A stretch of 64,000 nucleotides of DNA from Mucilaginibacter flavus (GCF_030409315.1 NZ_JAUFPS010000035.1:77456-141455); one strand, 5' to 3'. Positions 44,297-54,756 are shown, counted from the stretch's first letter. Notes: generated from the sequence alone by a model not told the origin. Numbers and translations: made by a program.

Positions 44297-46579
44297 TTAG
44301 TCGATACTTTTAAAGACGTAAGCCTTACCAACCTGGGTTTGGAAACTGTATTGGTGATCGGCGCCGGTTGTGCCTACATTAATACCTGCAAAATCGGCTT
44401 TCAAAGCGTTTGGAACACGCAATTTACAAATGCCGCCGGCGCGTGATTTAACAATAAGCCTGGTAACTTTATCGTCTTTCCAATCCATAGATATTTCAAA
44501 ATTGCCACGGGCTATTAAACCTTTCACATTGCCGGTTGGCCATGCTTTTGGCAAGGCAGGCAGTAGCTGAATTTCATCGGTTTGGCTTTGCAGCAGCATT
44601 TCGGTAACACCGGCTGTATAGCCAAAGTTACCATCAATCTGAAACGGCGGGTGCGCGCAGAATAAATTAGAATATACGCCGCCGCCCTCATCGTAATTAA
44701 CACCCGACTTGCCAACAAGGGTAATAAAATTGTTCAGAATTTTATAAGCGTGGTCGCCGTCCTGCAAGCGTGCCCAAAAGTTCATTTTCCAGGCCATCGA
44801 CCAGCCAGTTGATATATCACCACGCGCGGTTAAACTCACTTTGGCTGCCTGTGCCAGCTCGGGCGTTTTTATGGTACTGATCTGTTTACCCGGATGCAGG
44901 CCAAACAGGTTTGATGAATGGCGGTGCTTATCGTTAGGATCGTCCCTATCGGTTTCCCATTCCTGTAGCTGGCCCCATTTGCCAATTTTAGGTTTAAGCA
45001 GATGTTCGCGCATATCGGCCACATGATCGCGGTAACTTTTATCGGTACCTAAAATATCGGCAGCCTCTACGTAATTGGTGAACAGGTCATAAACAATAGC
45101 CTGGTCATAAGTTACGCCATCCTCGGTAGGTCCATGCTCCGGCGACCATCCCAGCGGCGATACCAAAGTACCATCAAGGCGGCGTTTTAAATGATCGTCC
45201 CAAAACTCAACTATCTCTTTTAATATAGGGTAGGCAAAAGTTTGCAGGTAGTTTTTATCCCTGGTAAAAGCATAGTGCTCCCAAATTCCCTGGGCATACC
45301 AGGCGCTGCCGGGCGTATTCCATAAATAACTGCCGCCGCCAAAAACGCCATTTTCAGTTTTTACCGTCCAACCGCGAACGCCGGGGTATTCTTTTTGTGT
45401 ACTTACCTTTCTTGCTTCGCGAATACTATTGATATAATCGAGATAAGGGATATGGCTTTCAGACAGGTTGGTTGGCTCGGCCAGCCAGTAATTCATTTGT
45501 ATGTTGATGTTGGAATGATAATCGCTGCGCCATGGCGGGTTATTGCTATCGTTCCAAAGGCCTTGCAGGTTGGCCGGCAAGCCGCCTTTGCGCGATGAGT
45601 TGATAAGCAGATATCTGCCATATTGAAATAGCAAAGCTTCCAACTGCGGGTCAGCTTGTTTATGATAATTTGCCAGGCGCGAATAAGTTGTTGCCGATGT
45701 AATATCTTTAGGCGTTTGCCCCAGGCTAAGATCCACACGATTGAACAAACCCTGGTAATCTGCCACATGAGTACGCAATAACTCATCGTAAGTTTTAAGC
45801 GATGCGGCAGCCAGATCACGTTTTATTTTAGTTGCTGGTGCTTCGCCGCACCAGTGTTGGTCACGTTTGTTGCTGTAATCCGTTGCCGCCGAAAGAAGGA
45901 TGGTAAATCCATCGGCACTGCTGATATTTAGTTGCGAACCGCCTTTGCCGTCGCTTTCTACCTTAGCGGTACCGCCTTCTGTTTTTACTACTATTGATGC
46001 CTGGTAAGCCAGGCCGTTTACTAATTTACCTTCAAACTGTAAACCTTTACTACCGCCTGTTACCTTTGAGCCATGCGCATCTGTTAAACCAATAATAGCC
46101 GAGTAAGCTGCTTTTCTATCTGCAGTAAAATGCAGTACCATTACTTTATCCGGCAAGCTGCAAAAGTATTCCCGCTTGTAAGTAATGCCTTCATCGGTGT
46201 AAGCTATACGTTGCACAGCCTGGCTAATATCCAGCTTACGGGTATAGTTGGCAGGGATGGCCATGCTGGTATCTTTACCTTTAAAGCTGATGAAAAGATC
46301 GCCAAAATCCTGGTAGGCGCCGGTATCTTCTTCGTCGCCGGTCCACAGGCTGATCTCATTAAACTGGATATGTTCCTGTGCCACGCCGCCAAAAACCATC
46401 CCTCCAAAGCGCCCGTTACCCATGGGGTAAGCTTCGGTCATCCAGGTTTTGGCTGGCTTATCGGCCCAAATGGTTAAATCTTTTCGGGGTAGTGTAGCAT
46501 GCTTGTTTTGCGCTTTTACTGTTTTTGCAGCACAAAAACCAAGCGTTAAAATGGTAATACAAAGTATCTTTTTAATCAT
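44297..46579 (-). CDS. GH95 family alpha-L-fucosidase
   Basis: The 760-residue exported enzyme (signal peptide to about VKAQ) has the GH95 motifs AYPMGNGRFGGMVFGG, GGLPANLQGLW, H355-S-N357-I-N359 with IQMNYW, SPEHGPTEDG (likely catalytic Glu) and PPFQIDGNFGYTAG. It keeps the canonical Asn-x-Asn pair, unlike the other GH95 here. The expected reaction is inverting hydrolysis of terminal alpha-1,2-L-fucose. It heads the enzyme block after the surface lipoproteins and a terminator, and is almost contiguous with the GH110 gene. Confidence 0.93.
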   Translation of the reverse strand: MIKKILCITILTLGFCAAKTVKAQNKHATLPRKDLTIWADKPAKTWMTEAYPMGNGRFGGMVFGGVAQEHIQFNEISLWTGDEEDTGAYQDFGDLFISFKGKDTSMAIPANYTRKLDISQAVQRIAYTDEGITYKREYFCSLPDKVMVLHFTADRKAAYSAIIGLTDAHGSKVTGGSKGLQFEGKLVNGLAYQASIVVKTEGGTAKVESDGKGGSQLNISSADGFTILLSAATDYSNKRDQHWCGEAPATKIKRDLAAASLKTYDELLRTHVADYQGLFNRVDLSLGQTPKDITSATTYSRLANYHKQADPQLEALLFQYGRYLLINSSRKGGLPANLQGLWNDSNNPPWRSDYHSNINIQMNYWLAEPTNLSESHIPYLDYINSIREARKVSTQKEYPGVRGWTVKTENGVFGGGSYLWNTPGSAWYAQGIWEHYAFTRDKNYLQTFAYPILKEIVEFWDDHLKRRLDGTLVSPLGWSPEHGPTEDGVTYDQAIVYDLFTNYVEAADILGTDKSYRDHVADMREHLLKPKIGKWGQLQEWETDRDDPNDKHRHSSNLFGLHPGKQISTIKTPELAQAAKVSLTARGDISTGWSMAWKMNFWARLQDGDHAYKILNNFITLVGKSGVNYDEGGGVYSNLFCAHPPFQIDGNFGYTAGVTEMLLQSQTDEIQLLPALPKAWPTGNVKGLIARGNFEISMDWKDDKVTRLIVKSRAGGICKLRVPNALKADFAGINVGTTGADHQYSFQTQVGKAYVFKSID

Positions 46580-46708
46580 GTTTGGTTTAAATTGAATGTC
46601 TTAAATATCTATATAAAAGGGGCTGCGTTTAACATCGATCTTGGCAAATTACTATGAAATTATAGTAACAGGTGTAAATTTTGTGTGATAAACAGCGATG
46701 ATATTCTA

Positions 46709-46743
46709 TAAAAAAAGAAAGTCCCGGGCATTACTACCCGGGA
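46709..46743 (-). terminator. Terminator after the SusC/SusD/lipoprotein genes
   Basis: On the minus strand TCCCGGG (46743-46737) and CCCGGGA (46728-46722) pair around an 8-base loop, followed after a short spacer by a run of T (46716-46710). It lies about 49 bp after the last lipoprotein stop. The stem would reduce read-through from susCD into the enzyme genes. Confidence 0.8.
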
Positions 46744-46791
46744 ACATTTCCTTCCATCTATTCTAATTATAAACAATTAAACTTTTAAGCT

Positions 46792-48015
46792 TTAGTTAAG
46801 CACATCGTAAAATAATGATACCTGGGTCATGTTGGTATAGCTGCCTTCATTATCAGCGTTGTGGATAACCCTTACACGGATGTAACGGATTGGCGTATTA
46901 ACATTATCCAAATCCGATTTTAATGGCGCCTGGCCATCATCGGTACGTTTAACTTCTTTTAATAATTTCCAGCCTTTTGCAATAGCTTCCGCTTTCCAAC
47001 CGGCATCATTTGGTTGCAGGTTTGTAGCGGCATTGGTAATATCGGCTATGCCCCATATTTCGTAATCATTAGGGTTGTGGCAGCAGTTACGACCAATTTC
47101 CTCAACCTGGGTAAGTTTATTGTATAGTTTACCCATATCAAAAGTTAAAGTTTGCGGTAACGGGTGCGCGCCATCGCTATGGAAAATTTGCGGATAACCT
47201 TGCGGCGTGGTATAACCATCCCATAACCTATCTATATCGGTATCCCCTTCATATGGATTCATGTCATTAGGCAATTTCACTTTCTTGAACAGCGATTTAT
47301 CGCACATGGCATAACCTAAAACGGTTGGGAAGGTATCAAACCTCGACGCATAAAAAGTATCAATAGCCGTACGCTGCGGAATGTACCCTGAGTTATAGGT
47401 AAGCGCTGTACCCCCCTTGTAATCAGGGATAGTTATTGAGGAGCTATCCGCGCTTAAAACTTTGGTAACTACCTGCCCCGCCCTATTGGTATACTTTATT
47501 TTAGTGCCAACGTTAATGGTATCCGGCGTAATAAAGTTAAGGGTAACATTTCCTTTAGCATCTACCGTATATGGCGCATTAGCATTATACGCCCTGTTTA
47601 ATAAAGTAGACTGATAAATAGGGCCATAAACTTTGGCGTTATTTAATTCATAAGGAATTGACTTATTGCCTTTTGCATCATAAGAATAAATAGTAAATGA
47701 GTAGGTATATTCAGATAAACCTTTAATTACGGTTCTGATGGTATCTGTTTTTCCGGATACGGCTACCACCTGCGAATCGGCTTTGTTGTTGTAATAAACA
47801 ACGTACTTAACAATGCTTGGATCGCTGCTTGCTTTCCATTTTAAACCAATTTCCAGGTTGCCCGGTTGTATAATGGCCAAACCAACAGCGCCTGTGTAAA
47901 CAATTTCGTGACCGTTGTAAAAGTTTTTATAATCTGTAGCGTGGTTATCTTTTTGGCAACCATACCACGTGGCTAATGTTACGCAGCCTATTAGTAATAA
48001 TATAATCTTTTTCAT
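46792..48015 (-). CDS. Surface lipoprotein, DUF4998-type
   Basis: The 407-residue product has a lipoprotein signal (IILLLIGCVTLATWYGCQ). The N-terminal part contains fibronectin-like repeats (LKWKASSDPSIVKYVVYYNN; GLSEYTYSFTIYSYDAKGN). The C-terminal part (about 255-405) resembles an F5/8-type or DUF5000 carbohydrate-binding sandwich (RLWDGYTTPQGYPQIFHSDG, YIRVRVIHNADNEG). It lies 10 bp after the DUF4959-type lipoprotein gene, so it should be a surface glycan-binding protein of the SusC/D complex. Function is inferred from position and domain type. Confidence 0.8.
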   Translation of the reverse strand: MKKIILLLIGCVTLATWYGCQKDNHATDYKNFYNGHEIVYTGAVGLAIIQPGNLEIGLKWKASSDPSIVKYVVYYNNKADSQVVAVSGKTDTIRTVIKGLSEYTYSFTIYSYDAKGNKSIPYELNNAKVYGPIYQSTLLNRAYNANAPYTVDAKGNVTLNFITPDTINVGTKIKYTNRAGQVVTKVLSADSSSITIPDYKGGTALTYNSGYIPQRTAIDTFYASRFDTFPTVLGYAMCDKSLFKKVKLPNDMNPYEGDTDIDRLWDGYTTPQGYPQIFHSDGAHPLPQTLTFDMGKLYNKLTQVEEIGRNCCHNPNDYEIWGIADITNAATNLQPNDAGWKAEAIAKGWKLLKEVKRTDDGQAPLKSDLDNVNTPIRYIRVRVIHNADNEGSYTNMTQVSLFYDVLN

Positions 48016-48025
48016 GTTTTAATTA

Positions 48026-49255
48026 CTATTGAGGTTTACCATAAAATGAAAGCTCCATAATGTGGGCAAAGTTACCGCCCGACCATGTTTCGTTAACGCC
48101 TACACGTATAAAGTGAACCGGTGGCGCGGTAAGCGGAATATTAAAGCCAACCCCAGCCAGCACAAACGCGTTATCAGCAGCATTGTGAAGCGCCGGTGGT
48201 AGCCCCGATGGCGGGTTAGGATAAGTATAGTTACCCAGGTTAGTCCAATCGCCCACAACCGTACCTACCAGCGATGATGCCGGTAACTGGGCATCTTTAG
48301 GCGATGCCACATTTGAACCCCAAATAGTGAACTTGCGTGGGTTACCATGTCCAAAAGCGTATTGATCCGGACGTTCCCAGATTATAAAACGACTTAGCTT
48401 GTAGCTTAAACCAACATTGAAAGTACACACAAACGGTGCGGTATGGCCTGGGTTGGTATGCCAGCCGGCAGAGTTACCGTCGGTTTTTCCGTCCCAAAGG
48501 TTTGGAAGCACCCAACCATAACCTATCTCGGTATCGGTAGGTAACTGGTATACGCTGAATTTACTTTTATCCAAAAGCTCTTCAAACAAGGGGGTAATAG
48601 CCTGTTTAAGGGTATCAGATATATTGCCAAACCTATCTGTAATGTACACGCCAAAGTTACGTGGATCTGTATTATAACCTCGTACCGAGTAATTTATGGT
48701 ATCGGATTGAGTGTAATGCTGATCCTGTATTTCCATTTGCCCGGTTGATTTATCAAAGGCGGTTACAATAACCCCTATGTCTTTTTTCAATGGATTTAAG
48801 GCCACCACGTTTACCCCGCCAAAATCGGCTGTTAAAGCGGTGGTACTTTTAATTGAAATATAGGGCGGTGTTTTTGGATGTACCGTAACCTTTACCGGAT
48901 CTGATTGCACGTTTGAGCGCGACACAGTGTACAAGGTTACATCGTAATCGGCCTCTTTGGCAAACCCTTCAACATTTACCGTATCTGAGTAATATGATGA
49001 TTTGGTTTGTCTTGTAACACCCTTCCTTATCTCGTACTGGGCCGATACATACAGTGTATTATCAGAGTTGGGTAACGTATAGGTTATATAAGCACCTCCC
49101 TCGTAATTAGTTACTTTAACATTGGTGATAACACCAGGTTTTGTTTTATCGGTTGATATGGGTTCCCTGTCTCCGTTATCGGTTTTACAGGCATATATGC
49201 TTGTCATTATCAAACCCATTACAAGCAGCAATGCGTAATTTTTTATCTTTTTCAT
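48026..49255 (-). CDS. Surface lipoprotein, DUF4959/DUF5126/DUF5000-type
   Basis: The ATG at 49255 gives a standard lipoprotein signal (KKIKNYALLLVMGLIMTSIYAC) and 409 residues; a GTG 24 bp earlier is less likely. The mature protein is a string of sandwich domains: DUF4959-like (KPGVITNVKVTNYEGGAYIT), a middle DUF5126-like region and a C-terminal DUF5000-like F5/8-type domain (NLWDGKTDGNSAGWHTNPGH; FIRVGVNETWSGGNFAHIME). Such proteins are found directly after SusD genes and are thought to bind glycan on the cell surface. Position 11 bp after the SusD gene agrees. Confidence 0.82.
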   Translation of the reverse strand: MKKIKNYALLLVMGLIMTSIYACKTDNGDREPISTDKTKPGVITNVKVTNYEGGAYITYTLPNSDNTLYVSAQYEIRKGVTRQTKSSYYSDTVNVEGFAKEADYDVTLYTVSRSNVQSDPVKVTVHPKTPPYISIKSTTALTADFGGVNVVALNPLKKDIGVIVTAFDKSTGQMEIQDQHYTQSDTINYSVRGYNTDPRNFGVYITDRFGNISDTLKQAITPLFEELLDKSKFSVYQLPTDTEIGYGWVLPNLWDGKTDGNSAGWHTNPGHTAPFVCTFNVGLSYKLSRFIIWERPDQYAFGHGNPRKFTIWGSNVASPKDAQLPASSLVGTVVGDWTNLGNYTYPNPPSGLPPALHNAADNAFVLAGVGFNIPLTAPPVHFIRVGVNETWSGGNFAHIMELSFYGKPQ

Positions 49256-49290
49256 ACCTTTTAATATGTTGATGATCACTATTCTGTTGA

Positions 49291-51201
49291 TTACCAGTTT
49301 AAATTTTGGACAAGGTTATCATTAACTATAAGGTCGTCATTATATATTGGCCACAGGTAATTACGAACATTGAAAACAGGAGATACCAATGTTCTTGGGC
49401 GGTAGTAGTTTATAGCATCCGGCTCGTAAATATTCCATCCTTGTAATGGTTGGCTTAACACTGATTGCAGCTCTTTCCAGCGGCGCAGGTCCCAACCCGG
49501 CTGGCATTCAAATGCAAGCTCGATGCGCGATTCCTGGTGTATAATCTGGCGTAAACCATCTTTTGTAGTAAACTTTGTTGGATTATTTGAATAAGTGCTC
49601 CAGGCGTTTACAACACCTGGTAAACCCGCCCTGGCTCTTACTTTATCTAAGTAAGGGACTACTTCGTTATATGTTTTGCCCTGTTCGTTCAACGCTTCGG
49701 CATACAATAAGTATAAACCGGCCAAACGGATAAGCGGCAAACGGAAATCGGCAATAGTATAACCATCATCATAAACGGTTAAGTAATTAACCAGTTTTTT
49801 GGGCCAGTAACCGGTAATGTTTAACCTCACATTATCTGTAGGACCTGCAAAAGCCGAGCTACCACGTCCCTGCAGATAGTACAAGCTTTCCTGGCTAACT
49901 AAACCATTACCAAACCAAATGCCTCCGTCAAAACCTAAATCGGCATAAAATCTTGGCTCGCGGTTAAAGTGGGCTTTAACGGTTGTATAGTTGTTGCCAA
50001 TGTAAAACCGGCTCGCGCTATTACCAGTTTGCAAACTATAGCGGTTCGTATAATCAAAGGTTTTGTCTTCGTTGATAGGTACGCCCTTATCGCTGTAAAA
50101 TAACTCCTGCTCAGAAATAGGCACAGCAAATGTTCCCTGGAATTGAGGGTTGGCTGCCGCCTTTGAAGTTAACCTTGGGCCGCAATAGGTTTGACCAGGA
50201 AAATACGGATTTAAGGCCCAGATGATTTCGGTATTCAGATCCCATTTTTCGGTGATGGCCGTTTGCAGGTCAAGTACGGTTTTCAATGAATCAGACAGGG
50301 TGGTGATATTTGCCGGCGCTATAAACGTGTGCAATTTGTTACCATTTGTCTCGGCCGATTGAATGGCCGCTAAACAGGCCGCTGCTGCTTTATCCCATTT
50401 AGTTGGATCATAAGCAGATGTAAACAGCGCTTTACCATCCTTATTTTTAATACCCGTATAATCCGGGTTGCCGTTAAACAATGGGCTGGCCGCAGTTGCC
50501 AATATCTGCGCTTTTACAGCCAAAGCTATAGGCTGTGTAATACGGCCCAGTTCTTTAGCCTGGTTTTGAATTACGGCAGGCAAATCCGGGGTAGCCTGGT
50601 CAAGTAACCTAACCATGTAGTTTACCACAGAATCGGCAGGATCTCTTTTTACCTTTACCTGTTCGGTTGAAGCGTTGATGGGCAAATTCACATCCGTAAT
50701 AGGGATTGGACCATACATACGGTATAAAATAAAGTGATAATATGCCTTTAAAAACTTCACCTCGGCTATCCATCTCTTTTTTTCATCCGCACCTAAATCA
50801 ACCGGCTTATCAATATTTTCAAGCATGGTATTACAACGCCTGATAGCCCTGAAGGTAGCCTGCCCGCCATTATAACCATCCCAGTAATCAAGACCGGGAC
50901 TTTGAGCACTTTGGGTGCCCCGTATAAGGTTAAAACCGGTTGGGTCGATACCCTGGTTATCCGTTAAGTCATTCGGGAAAATAATTTCGGCCGAAGTTGT
51001 AAAACCAGCGTTATTTTGGGGGTAAATTAATTGTTGTAAGGTAGCGTAGCAGCTAAAAAGATAATTTTCTGCTTCGTTACGGTTCCTGAAGGCATAATCT
51101 ATGGTACCTACGTTATCAGGCGTAACATCAAGGTATTTTTTACATGACACGCAAGAGACTGCAAGAAGTGCCATGAACAGATATTTATAATATGATTTCA
51201 T
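49291..51201 (-). CDS. SusD/RagB-family starch-binding-like lipoprotein
   Basis: The 636-residue protein begins with a lipoprotein signal (YKYLFMALLAVSCVSCKKYL). SusD features include the N-terminal TIDYAFRNRNEAENYLFSCY segment, a TPR-rich helical core (EVKFLKAYYHFILYRMYGPI) and the C-terminal ESRIELAFECQPGWDLRRWK motif. SusD proteins form a lid on the SusC channel and bind oligosaccharides at the surface. The gene lies 24 bp after the SusC gene. Confidence 0.96.
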   Translation of the reverse strand: MKSYYKYLFMALLAVSCVSCKKYLDVTPDNVGTIDYAFRNRNEAENYLFSCYATLQQLIYPQNNAGFTTSAEIIFPNDLTDNQGIDPTGFNLIRGTQSAQSPGLDYWDGYNGGQATFRAIRRCNTMLENIDKPVDLGADEKKRWIAEVKFLKAYYHFILYRMYGPIPITDVNLPINASTEQVKVKRDPADSVVNYMVRLLDQATPDLPAVIQNQAKELGRITQPIALAVKAQILATAASPLFNGNPDYTGIKNKDGKALFTSAYDPTKWDKAAAACLAAIQSAETNGNKLHTFIAPANITTLSDSLKTVLDLQTAITEKWDLNTEIIWALNPYFPGQTYCGPRLTSKAAANPQFQGTFAVPISEQELFYSDKGVPINEDKTFDYTNRYSLQTGNSASRFYIGNNYTTVKAHFNREPRFYADLGFDGGIWFGNGLVSQESLYYLQGRGSSAFAGPTDNVRLNITGYWPKKLVNYLTVYDDGYTIADFRLPLIRLAGLYLLYAEALNEQGKTYNEVVPYLDKVRARAGLPGVVNAWSTYSNNPTKFTTKDGLRQIIHQESRIELAFECQPGWDLRRWKELQSVLSQPLQGWNIYEPDAINYYRPRTLVSPVFNVRNYLWPIYNDDLIVNDNLVQNLNW

Positions 51202-51225
51202 ATATCGAATTATATTCAGTTAATG

Positions 51226-54200
51226 CTATAAATTGGCGTTGATACCTATGTTGTATACTTTTTGAATTGGGTAAGCAAAACCATTGCCGCCAAGTTCGGG
51301 GTCCCATAATTTGAAAGGACTCCAGGTTAACAGGTTTAAGCCATTAAAGTATATCCTTAAATTTTTCACCCTTATAGCTTTAGCTATGCGCGGTGGCAAG
51401 GTGTAGCCAACCTCAAGCGATTTTAACCTCAGGAAGCTGCCATCACGTAACCACCAGGTACTGTTTTGCCTGTTGTTTTCAATAACAGCGCCATCAGGAC
51501 CAAGCCTTGGATACAAAGCGTACAGGTTTTGATTATCCTCTGACCAGTGATCATCGGCATAAGCTTTTAACAATTGGGTATTACCGGTGTACTGCGATTC
51601 GGGACTTTTGATAAATGGTGACGTTGTACCCGGATTAATGAAGAACGATACTTTTGCCTGTCCCTGGAAAAAGCCAGATAAGTCAAAGTTTTTGTACGAA
51701 GCAGATATACCAAAACCATATACTATTTGCGGTACCGTGGGGTTACCAATAAAGGTTTGATCGGCACCATCAATTTTGCCATCGCCATTTAAATCGCGGT
51801 ATTTGATATCGCCTCCTTTAGGGGCAAAACCACCGTTGCTAAATATTTGCGAAGGTGAGTTGGCAGCCTCATTATCATCTACAAATAAACGTTCGGCTAC
51901 ATAACCGTACTGACGATTAATTGGCTGACCTATGTTACTGCGGTAAGCTTCCGGATAAGCAGGTTGTTCAAACTGTGTGTATTTGTTGGCCGAGTAAGTA
52001 AAGTTACCCCTGGCAGCTATTGAAAAATTACGACCGATAGTTTGTTTGCCATCTAAAGAAATATCAATACCTTTTGAATTGGCTTTGCCAATATTAGCGG
52101 CTATGCCCGATTCAAGACCAAGTGTTGTTGGTACCGATGAACGGTTTTGTAAAATATCGTACCGGTTGTTATTATAAACCTCGGCAATAACATTTACTTT
52201 TTTCAGAACGGTAAACTCAAGTCCTAAAGTGGTTTGTTTTGATTTTTCCCAGGTTACATCGTCATTTTCGTAGTTATTGATGCTAACACCGTTACGGGTA
52301 TAACCATTTGTTGTACCAAACGATGCGGGGTTACCGCCATTTAAGTTTACATCAGATACATAGTAAAACCGCTGGCCGCTTATCTGATCGTTACCTACCA
52401 AACCGTAGCTGGCACGTAATTTAAACCTGTCGATTACATTGTACAAATCGCCCCAGAATTTTTCTTCGCTCACTATCCATGATGCACCAATTGTTGGGAA
52501 GAAACCGAAACGGTGATTGGCCGAGAAACGCTCGGAACCATTGTAACCAAAGTTGCCCTCTAAAAAGTACTTGCTTTTGAATGAATAGGTTGCACGGCCC
52601 GCAACAGTTTGGTTACGATAAGGTAACGAACCTAACAAACTGCTGGCATTACTATAACGCGTTTGCTGCTCGGTACCTATCAACGCTGCGCTAACGTTAT
52701 GATCTTTTGCAAATGTGTGCGAATAATCAACCACGCCCTGCAAATAAAGGAATGATGATGATACGTTATTACCAAACGGAACATATTGCAGATACTCGCG
52801 GGCCACGTTATTACCTGTAGGCAAACTGTTTATCCAGCTTAACTGGTAAGTATTGCTTGCTTTATCATAATTGGTTGCCTGGTAATAGAAAGGCGAGTAA
52901 GCCACATATGATTGAAAGAACGAATAACGGTTAGTACTTAAAATAGCATGAAAATTTAAGCCCGATGCTAAAAAATCCATGTTTTGATTTAACTCCAACT
53001 GAGCCAGCATTCTTGACTCTGATGAGTTTTGGTGACCTTTCAGCAATTCGGCATAAGGGTTAAGGTATTGGCTTGCACCATCACCGCCCGATGCCGACGC
53101 TACGTTACCAAATAAAATGTGTTTAGTAAGTACATTGGCCGAATCTGGCGGGTAATAGGCAGGGAAATCGACAGGGCTGGTATGCGTAGCCAGGTTATAC
53201 AACTGGGTTTGCTGTGTACCATCGCTTGTAAGCGGACCATTGTAATCGCTAAATGTACCTGATAAACGTACAACCAATTCTGTTTTGCTGGTAACGTTTA
53301 TATTAATGTTTGAGCGTAACTGGTAGGTTTTATAGTTAACGTTATTGTTATTGTTGTTCCTGATATCTGATCTTAATATACCGTTATCATTGTTGTATGA
53401 ACCAGCTACATAATAGCGGGCCACACCACCGCCACCTTGCAAGCTTAAATCGCCGCGTTCGTTATTGGTGTGGTTTTTAAACAACATACCTAACCAATCA
53501 ACAGCGGGGTAAACGTAAGGATTATTACCTGGCGCATGATTGATGGTGTTTTCGGTATTGATAATTTTATTTTCGCTGTATGGCAGCGGATTCAAGGGGT
53601 AACGTGTGCGGGTAGCTTCGTTAAAATCCCTCATGTACGTAATAGGATCGGCAAGTGCAATTGTTTTTACAGATCTTGAAGATGAATTTTCGACCCTGAA
53701 ATTAATTTGCGCCTTACCGGCTTTACCTTCTTTAGTTTTAACCAAAATTACGCCGTTACCACCTCGTGCACCGTAAAGCGCTGTAGCGCTCGCGTCTTTT
53801 AATACCGAAAAGCTTTCGATATCATCTACGTTTAAACGGGCAAGATCATTGGTGGTTAACTCCACGTTATCAATCAAAATCAAAGGATCTTGCTTGTAAC
53901 CAAAAGTAGTTACACCGCGGATAAAGAACTGGGCATTATCCTGACCAGGCTGACCGCTTGGTGTATAAGCAATAACACCCGCAACCTGGCCTGCCAAGGC
54001 ATTGGTTAAGTTACTTGCCGGTATTTTTAAATCGCCGGGGCGTACCGTAGTAACCGAGCCAACTATGGCTTCTTTTACCTGCTTACGGCCATAGGCTGTT
54101 ACAACTACTGTTTCGGCGGTGGCAATATCCTCTTCCAAAACAATGTTATACACCTTTTTATCGGCTGTAATGGTAAACGTTTGCGATTTAAAGCCAATGT

Positions 54201-54756
54201 AGGAAACCTTGATTACAGTACCCTCTTTTACATCTAACACAAACTTACCGTTGTTATCTGTTAAGGTGCCGCTTTTTTTCACTCCGCCAGCCGCTATGGT
54301 AACGCCTACCAGGGCTTCCCCTTTTTCATTTTTCACCGTACCGGTTATGGTAATATCCAGCGCTGCCGCATCGGTTGCAATTGCAGCGTTTACACCAGCT
54401 ACATCTTTAATGATCACCGTTTTACCTTCAATAAGGTAAGTTAGCTGCATATCTTTTAAAGATTTGCCAAGCACCTGATCTATAGATGCATTGTTAAAAT
54501 CGGCATCTATTTTATGGTTGCTGTCGATGTTTTTGGGCGACCAGAATATGTTGTAACCCGTTTGTTTATTAATTTGCTTAAATACTTGCTTCAGCGTAGC
54601 ATCCTTATTTACATAAGTGATTTTTTGTGAAAAAACCGCTGCGCTCACCTGCATAAAGGCAAGCGTGAGAATAAAGCTTGTTATCTTCATTATGAGCAGA
54701 AATTTCTTGATGTAGCCCGAAGGCATACAAATGTTTGTAGTAAAATTTTTATACAT
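51226..54756 (-). CDS. SusC/RagA-family TonB-linked transporter with N-terminal STN domain
   Basis: The 1176-residue outer-membrane protein has an extended signal region ending near MQVSAAVFSQ and an STN (secretin/TonB N-terminal) domain (about 45-120; LKQVFKQINKQTGYNIFWSP). A CarboxypepD_reg domain (about 132-215), a plug with the SusC signature (IESFSVLKDASATALYGARG) and a barrel ending in a terminal NIGINANL strand follow. The STN domain passes the signal of substrate binding to the FecR protein encoded upstream. It should import glycan fragments with TonB energy. Confidence 0.96.
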   Translation of the reverse strand: MYKNFTTNICMPSGYIKKFLLIMKITSFILTLAFMQVSAAVFSQKITYVNKDATLKQVFKQINKQTGYNIFWSPKNIDSNHKIDADFNNASIDQVLGKSLKDMQLTYLIEGKTVIIKDVAGVNAAIATDAAALDITITGTVKNEKGEALVGVTIAAGGVKKSGTLTDNNGKFVLDVKEGTVIKVSYIGFKSQTFTITADKKVYNIVLEEDIATAETVVVTAYGRKQVKEAIVGSVTTVRPGDLKIPASNLTNALAGQVAGVIAYTPSGQPGQDNAQFFIRGVTTFGYKQDPLILIDNVELTTNDLARLNVDDIESFSVLKDASATALYGARGGNGVILVKTKEGKAGKAQINFRVENSSSRSVKTIALADPITYMRDFNEATRTRYPLNPLPYSENKIINTENTINHAPGNNPYVYPAVDWLGMLFKNHTNNERGDLSLQGGGGVARYYVAGSYNNDNGILRSDIRNNNNNNVNYKTYQLRSNININVTSKTELVVRLSGTFSDYNGPLTSDGTQQTQLYNLATHTSPVDFPAYYPPDSANVLTKHILFGNVASASGGDGASQYLNPYAELLKGHQNSSESRMLAQLELNQNMDFLASGLNFHAILSTNRYSFFQSYVAYSPFYYQATNYDKASNTYQLSWINSLPTGNNVAREYLQYVPFGNNVSSSFLYLQGVVDYSHTFAKDHNVSAALIGTEQQTRYSNASSLLGSLPYRNQTVAGRATYSFKSKYFLEGNFGYNGSERFSANHRFGFFPTIGASWIVSEEKFWGDLYNVIDRFKLRASYGLVGNDQISGQRFYYVSDVNLNGGNPASFGTTNGYTRNGVSINNYENDDVTWEKSKQTTLGLEFTVLKKVNVIAEVYNNNRYDILQNRSSVPTTLGLESGIAANIGKANSKGIDISLDGKQTIGRNFSIAARGNFTYSANKYTQFEQPAYPEAYRSNIGQPINRQYGYVAERLFVDDNEAANSPSQIFSNGGFAPKGGDIKYRDLNGDGKIDGADQTFIGNPTVPQIVYGFGISASYKNFDLSGFFQGQAKVSFFINPGTTSPFIKSPESQYTGNTQLLKAYADDHWSEDNQNLYALYPRLGPDGAVIENNRQNSTWWLRDGSFLRLKSLEVGYTLPPRIAKAIRVKNLRIYFNGLNLLTWSPFKLWDPELGGNGFAYPIQKVYNIGINANL

